Shown: positions 61,227 through 64,000 of the stretch, piece after piece
How positions within the stretch are numbered: position 1 is the first letter of the stretch
Layout: every line of letters begins with the position of its first letter
Assembly (NCBI RefSeq): GCF_022048975.1
Contig: NZ_JAKMHX010000010.1
Coordinates: forward strand, 83,655-147,654
Length of the DNA: 64,000 bases
Direction of reading: 5' to 3'
From: Sporosarcina cyprini
GTDB taxonomy: Bacteria; Bacillota; Bacilli; Bacillales_A; Planococcaceae
Notes under the pieces: generated by a model
Database searches by the model: none
What the model was told of the DNA's origin: nothing
What the model saw: only the letters and a program-made list of their open reading frames with translations
Made by a program: the position numbers and the translations under genes

Positions 61227-62949
61227 CTATTTACGAATCCCTGTCCTCTTCTTGTTCTGCCTGCTGTTGATCGCTCAAAAGCCTGTATTTGCGGAGCAAA
61301 CGTCCTTCAGCGATTTATATATCGCCATCGGAGACGCTATCATGAGCACAAAAGCAGGTGAGGACGCAGAAGCGACTGAAGCACTTCAGCAATTTGAAGA
61401 AACATGGAAAACGATGACACCGACTGACAAGGAAGCGGCGCAAAGCGTGTCTGAGAAGCTCCAAGCTGCATTGGCAGCGTCGAACGAGGAGCAAAAGCTC
61501 GCCGCACTGACTGATTTATCAAAAGCATTGCATGCATTCGAGAAGAAGGAAAACCCGGTCGATGAAGCCGCCGAGCGCGCAGCTTTCAAGAAGGCCATTC
61601 AACCGGCCCTTACTGAACTGGAGACAGCCATCTCCACGAATGACAAGCAGACAATTGAAGAAGCCACCAAGAAGTTTCTCGCAGCTTGGACTAAAAATGA
61701 AAGACCGGTCCGCGAGCAGGATATTGCCGCGTACGGTAAAATCGAGACTCAAATGTCTTTCATGCGGATTGCACTCGCAGCAGACGAAACGGATTTTGAG
61801 CAAATCAGCGGCCAATACGACGCATTAAAAGCCGCCATTGACGATTTTGCCGCAGGTAAACAAGCTTCTAAAACGGCAGGTACCTATACTGTCGCCACAC
61901 TGATCGGCCAATTGGAGCAAAGTAAAGAAGCCATCCAGCAGAAGCAATATGACGAAGCGGCGGAAATCCTCCGTGAATTTATTGTCACCTGGCCCAATGT
62001 CGAAGGTGAAATTCGAACAAAGAACGCCACTTTGTATCAAAAGATTGAAAACGACCTGCCGTTCATTATCAGCGATCTGAGCAATAAACCCGTGAAGGCA
62101 GAAGCGGCGACCAAGAAAATTGATACTTTGTATACAGAATTATCATTGCTAACGGAAGATACCTCCTATCATTTCTGGGATTCCGCGCTCATCATGCTGC
62201 GCGAAGGCGTCGAAGCCCTCCTAGTGATCATCGGGCTGCTCGCCTTTCTCAAACGCGCCAACCAAGAACAAGGGAAGCGATGGATTTACGGAGGCGCCAT
62301 TGCGGGCATTCTCGTAAGTATATTAGCTGCAATTATCATGTCGACTTTATTCCAATCCGTGACGATCGGAACGAGCCGCGAGAAAATGGAAAGCTACACC
62401 GGCCTGGCCGCTGCCATCCTGATGATTGGCGTAGGCGTCTGGCTGCATAGCAAATCGACCGTCTTATCATGGAATCAATACATTTCCAAGCGACTGAACC
62501 ACGCCATCTCCAAGCAAAGCGTATGGGCCATGGGAGCCATCAGCTTCCTCTCCATCGCCCGGGAAGGCGCAGAAACCATTGTCTTCTACGCAGGCATCGC
62601 TCCTAAAATGCCGACCAGCGAATTCATTGCAGGCATTCTAGTGGCACTGGCCATCCTAGCCATTCTGACCGTCGTATTGCTGCGGATCACCGGACGAATT
62701 CCCGTCCATCGCTTCTTCGCCGTAGCAACCGTGCTCATTTACTTGCTGGCCTTTAAAATCATAGGCGTCAGCCTGCACATGCTACAAGTGACAGATGTCT
62801 TACCAACTCATATCGTTCCGGGTCTGCCGATCATCAACCTCATCGGCTTCTACCCAACTCAAGAAACATTGATTGGCCAATCAATCCTGTTACTCGTCAT
62901 CGCAGGAACGATGGTTTACAAGAGGAAACAAGAACTTTCTACAAATTGA
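61207..62949 (+). CDS. efeU: High-affinity iron permease EfeU (FTR1 family) with N-terminal domain
   Basis: A 580-residue protein. Signal/TM about 10-30, then a helical extracytoplasmic domain (about 30-320), then the FTR1 membrane domain with two REGxE iron motifs: MLREGVEALLVI and SIAREGAETIVFYAGI. The long external domain is the form found in Bacillus YwbL-type proteins. GTG 61207 with AAAGGGAG 8 bases upstream is chosen; it overlaps efeB by 20 bp. With EfeM and EfeB it forms the EfeUOB ferrous-iron transporter. Confidence 0.9.
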   Translation: MKHFSTNYLRIPVLFLFCLLLIAQKPVFAEQTSFSDLYIAIGDAIMSTKAGEDAEATEALQQFEETWKTMTPTDKEAAQSVSEKLQAALAASNEEQKLAALTDLSKALHAFEKKENPVDEAAERAAFKKAIQPALTELETAISTNDKQTIEEATKKFLAAWTKNERPVREQDIAAYGKIETQMSFMRIALAADETDFEQISGQYDALKAAIDDFAAGKQASKTAGTYTVATLIGQLEQSKEAIQQKQYDEAAEILREFIVTWPNVEGEIRTKNATLYQKIENDLPFIISDLSNKPVKAEAATKKIDTLYTELSLLTEDTSYHFWDSALIMLREGVEALLVIIGLLAFLKRANQEQGKRWIYGGAIAGILVSILAAIIMSTLFQSVTIGTSREKMESYTGLAAAILMIGVGVWLHSKSTVLSWNQYISKRLNHAISKQSVWAMGAISFLSIAREGAETIVFYAGIAPKMPTSEFIAGILVALAILAILTVVLLRITGRIPVHRFFAVATVLIYLLAFKIIGVSLHMLQVTDVLPTHIVPGLPIINLIGFYPTQETLIGQSILLLVIAGTMVYKRKQELSTN

Positions 62950-62966
62950 GTTTGTCCATAAATTCG

Positions 62967-63010
62967 AGCTGCAGCCTTATCAGATTTCTGATGAGGCTGC
63001 AGCTTTTTTA
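62967..63010 (+). terminator. Terminator of the efe operon
   Basis: AGCTGCAGCCTTATCAG pairs with CTGATGAGGCTGCAGCT (one mismatch) around ATTT, followed by six T. Confidence 0.88.
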
Positions 63011-63620
63011 TGTGAATATAGGAGTCTGGAGTTCTGATTTAGGGGCTTTTATTATAGTAACGTCCGATGAGCTGGGATCGTCAGGTTTCGGTAGATAGCT
63101 TAGGTAGATATGGTTAGTATGAATTACTTTTGTAGTTCGTTTACTGACTGCACATAGCTGGAGAGCTAATGAGGGAAGGTATTGCCTTGGTTAAGTGATG
63201 ATTACAGCTTTCGGTTAGAGAGCTATCGTATTAAGAAAAATCAACGTGGCAAGTCTTTCTAAATTGTAGTCAAACGGTGATCCATTTCTTTTAGATGGAG
63301 ATAGAATGGATTTAAGCGGGGATAGACAATGTAATGTGGACCTCATTGGCCGTAGGGATAATGAAAATCTTCTGAGTGGAGAGACTATGTTGTGCGTGGT
63401 AATAAGCCTGAGGTTCTCCAGCCGGTCTGCTATCAGCTTAAGACTGCGGCATCTGCCTGACTATCTTTACTAGAAGAATTGCCATGGCAAACATTTTTGA
63501 CACGAAAATTACAACTGTCTAAGCTGATGTTAATCCAGTGCCAGATAGCTTTGCTAATCACTGATTTCTATCATAACTCACCAAGTCTCCTTCGCCATAC
63601 CCATCCTACACAGGGTATGA
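63011..63620. other. Intergenic stretch before the rRNA operon end, nothing recognised
   Basis: About 600 bp without a credible ORF, ribosome binding site or tRNA on either strand. The ORF at 63479-63832 runs through the decayed 5S copies and is not coding. Confidence 0.6.
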
Positions 63621-63634
63621 GGGTATGGGATTTA

Positions 63635-63692
63635 CCGGCGACGTCTTACTCTCATAGGGAAGCGGTGCGACCTTTACTAACCATTTGTTCCT
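63635..63692 (-). pseudogene. Decayed 5S rRNA 3' fragment, copy A
   Basis: CCGGCGACGTCTTACTCTCA then GGGAAGC, followed by a degenerate CTAACCATTTG, match the 3' half of the 5S gene at 63923-64000 with many changes. A degenerate terminator hairpin (CATACCC with GGGTATG) precedes it, as at the real gene. Confidence 0.7.
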
Positions 63693-63760
63693 GCTTCTCT
63701 TTAACAGTGTTTCTTACAAGATCTCTAAGAACACCTTGCGGTATCTGTGGAATGGCCTTT

Positions 63761-63822
63761 GCCCAGCGACGTCCTACTCTCATAGGGAAGCGACAAAGCC
63801 GCTTTACTAGCCATCGGTCCTG
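63761..63822 (-). pseudogene. Decayed 5S rRNA 3' fragment, copy B
   Basis: GCCCAGCGACGTCCTACTCT, GGGAAGC and CTAGCCATCGGTCCTG match the real 5S more closely than copy A. The sequences after A and B (ACCTTGCGGTATCT at about 63733 and ACCTTACGGTATCT at about 63862) are also similar, so the repeat unit extends beyond the 5S. Confidence 0.75.
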
Positions 63823-63890
63823 CTTGAATTAAAGAGTATTTTTAACAAGTTCTCTTAAGATACCTTACGGTATCTATCATATGAAAACAC

Positions 63891-63917
63891 AAAAAAACCA
63901 TCCCCCACAGGGGATGG
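63891..63917 (-). terminator. Terminator of the rRNA operon
   Basis: CCATCCCC (63898-63905) pairs with GGGGATGG (63910-63917); seven T follow on the minus strand. It lies 5 bp beyond the 5S 3' end. Confidence 0.88.
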
Positions 63918-63922
63918 CCTTT

Positions 63923-64000
63923 GCCCGGCGACGTCCTACTCTCACAGGGGGAAGCCCCCTACTACCATCGGCGCTGAAGAACTTAACTTCCGTGTTCGGT
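63923..64000 (-). rRNA. rrf: 5S ribosomal RNA, 3' part (partial at window edge)
   Basis: On the minus strand the sequence reads ACCGAACACGGAAGTTAAG at the edge, then CGCCGATGGTAGT, and ends GAGTAGGACGTCGCCGGGC, the highly conserved 3' two-thirds of Bacillales 5S rRNA. The 5' part lies beyond 64000, so an rRNA operon running leftwards ends here. Confidence 0.97.

Noticed and set aside
63011..63620. tRNA genes next to the rRNA operon
   Set aside because: No cloverleaf or GTTCRANNC arm found on either strand in this stretch.
63479..63832. 117-codon ORF near the right end
   Set aside because: It runs through the decayed 5S rRNA copies, with no ribosome binding site and no recognisable protein.

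Overview
The window reads as chromosome of a mid-GC Gram-positive Bacillales bacterium, most like Planococcaceae (Sporosarcina/Lysinibacillus relatives). This rests on strong purine-rich ribosome binding sites, families typical of the group (CitS/CitT-like two-component system, MhqR-like regulon, DUF4179 anti-sigma factor, YvrJ, YjdJ/DUF4306, TxpA-type toxin, CtaG) and a 5S rRNA gene entering at the right edge. The genus is an inference.

Layout. 1-1.3 kb: divergent metallopeptidase (partial) and YqeY. 1.4-2.6 kb: MFS transporter. 2.9-14.8 kb: one minus-strand tricarboxylate module, consisting of a CitS/CitT-like two-component system, a TctC-TctB-TctA importer, a DASS carrier, PrpB, PrpF and an AcnD-type aconitase, with a cre box in front of tctC. 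No 2-methylcitrate synthase is present, so the substrate is probably taken up. 15-20 kb: NhaC antiporter, YedE/TusA sulfur genes and small membrane proteins. 20-22.3 kb: ECF sigma and DUF4179 anti-sigma pair. 22.3-26.3 kb: two-component system plus bacitracin/lantibiotic-type ABC transporter. 26.4-30.1 kb: MarR (MhqR-like) quinone/electrophile detoxification operon with two matching operators. 30.6-35.7 kb: AAA ATPase, CtaG, and a GMC oxidoreductase with its Tat subunit. 36-39.3 kb: PadR-DUF2812-ABC exporter operon behind a striking double operator. 39.5-41.7 kb: VanZ-like protein, membrane protein, and an unannotated TxpA-type type I toxin with antisense RNA. 41.8-47 kb: topB, brnQ and an atypical sigma-54-family activator. 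47-51.6 kb: accessory island bounded by 54-bp direct repeats, with a fused topB/brnQ relic, SigO/RsoA-like sigma pieces, two YvrJ proteins, an amidase and an IS21 relic. 51.6-58.1 kb: MMPL exporter, two-component system, YihY and MBL-fold hydrolase. 59-63 kb: Fur-controlled efeM-efeB-efeU iron uptake operon. 63.6-64 kb: two decayed 5S copies, then the true 5S 3' end.

The most unusual signal is a set of intergenic arrays at 2.7, 31.5, 31.9 and 58.3 kb. In each, a different 8-10 bp word recurs at exactly 20 or 21 bp with variable spacers. The words differ but the architecture is the same, and the long ORFs predicted inside the arrays are artefacts. I know of no described element with this design.
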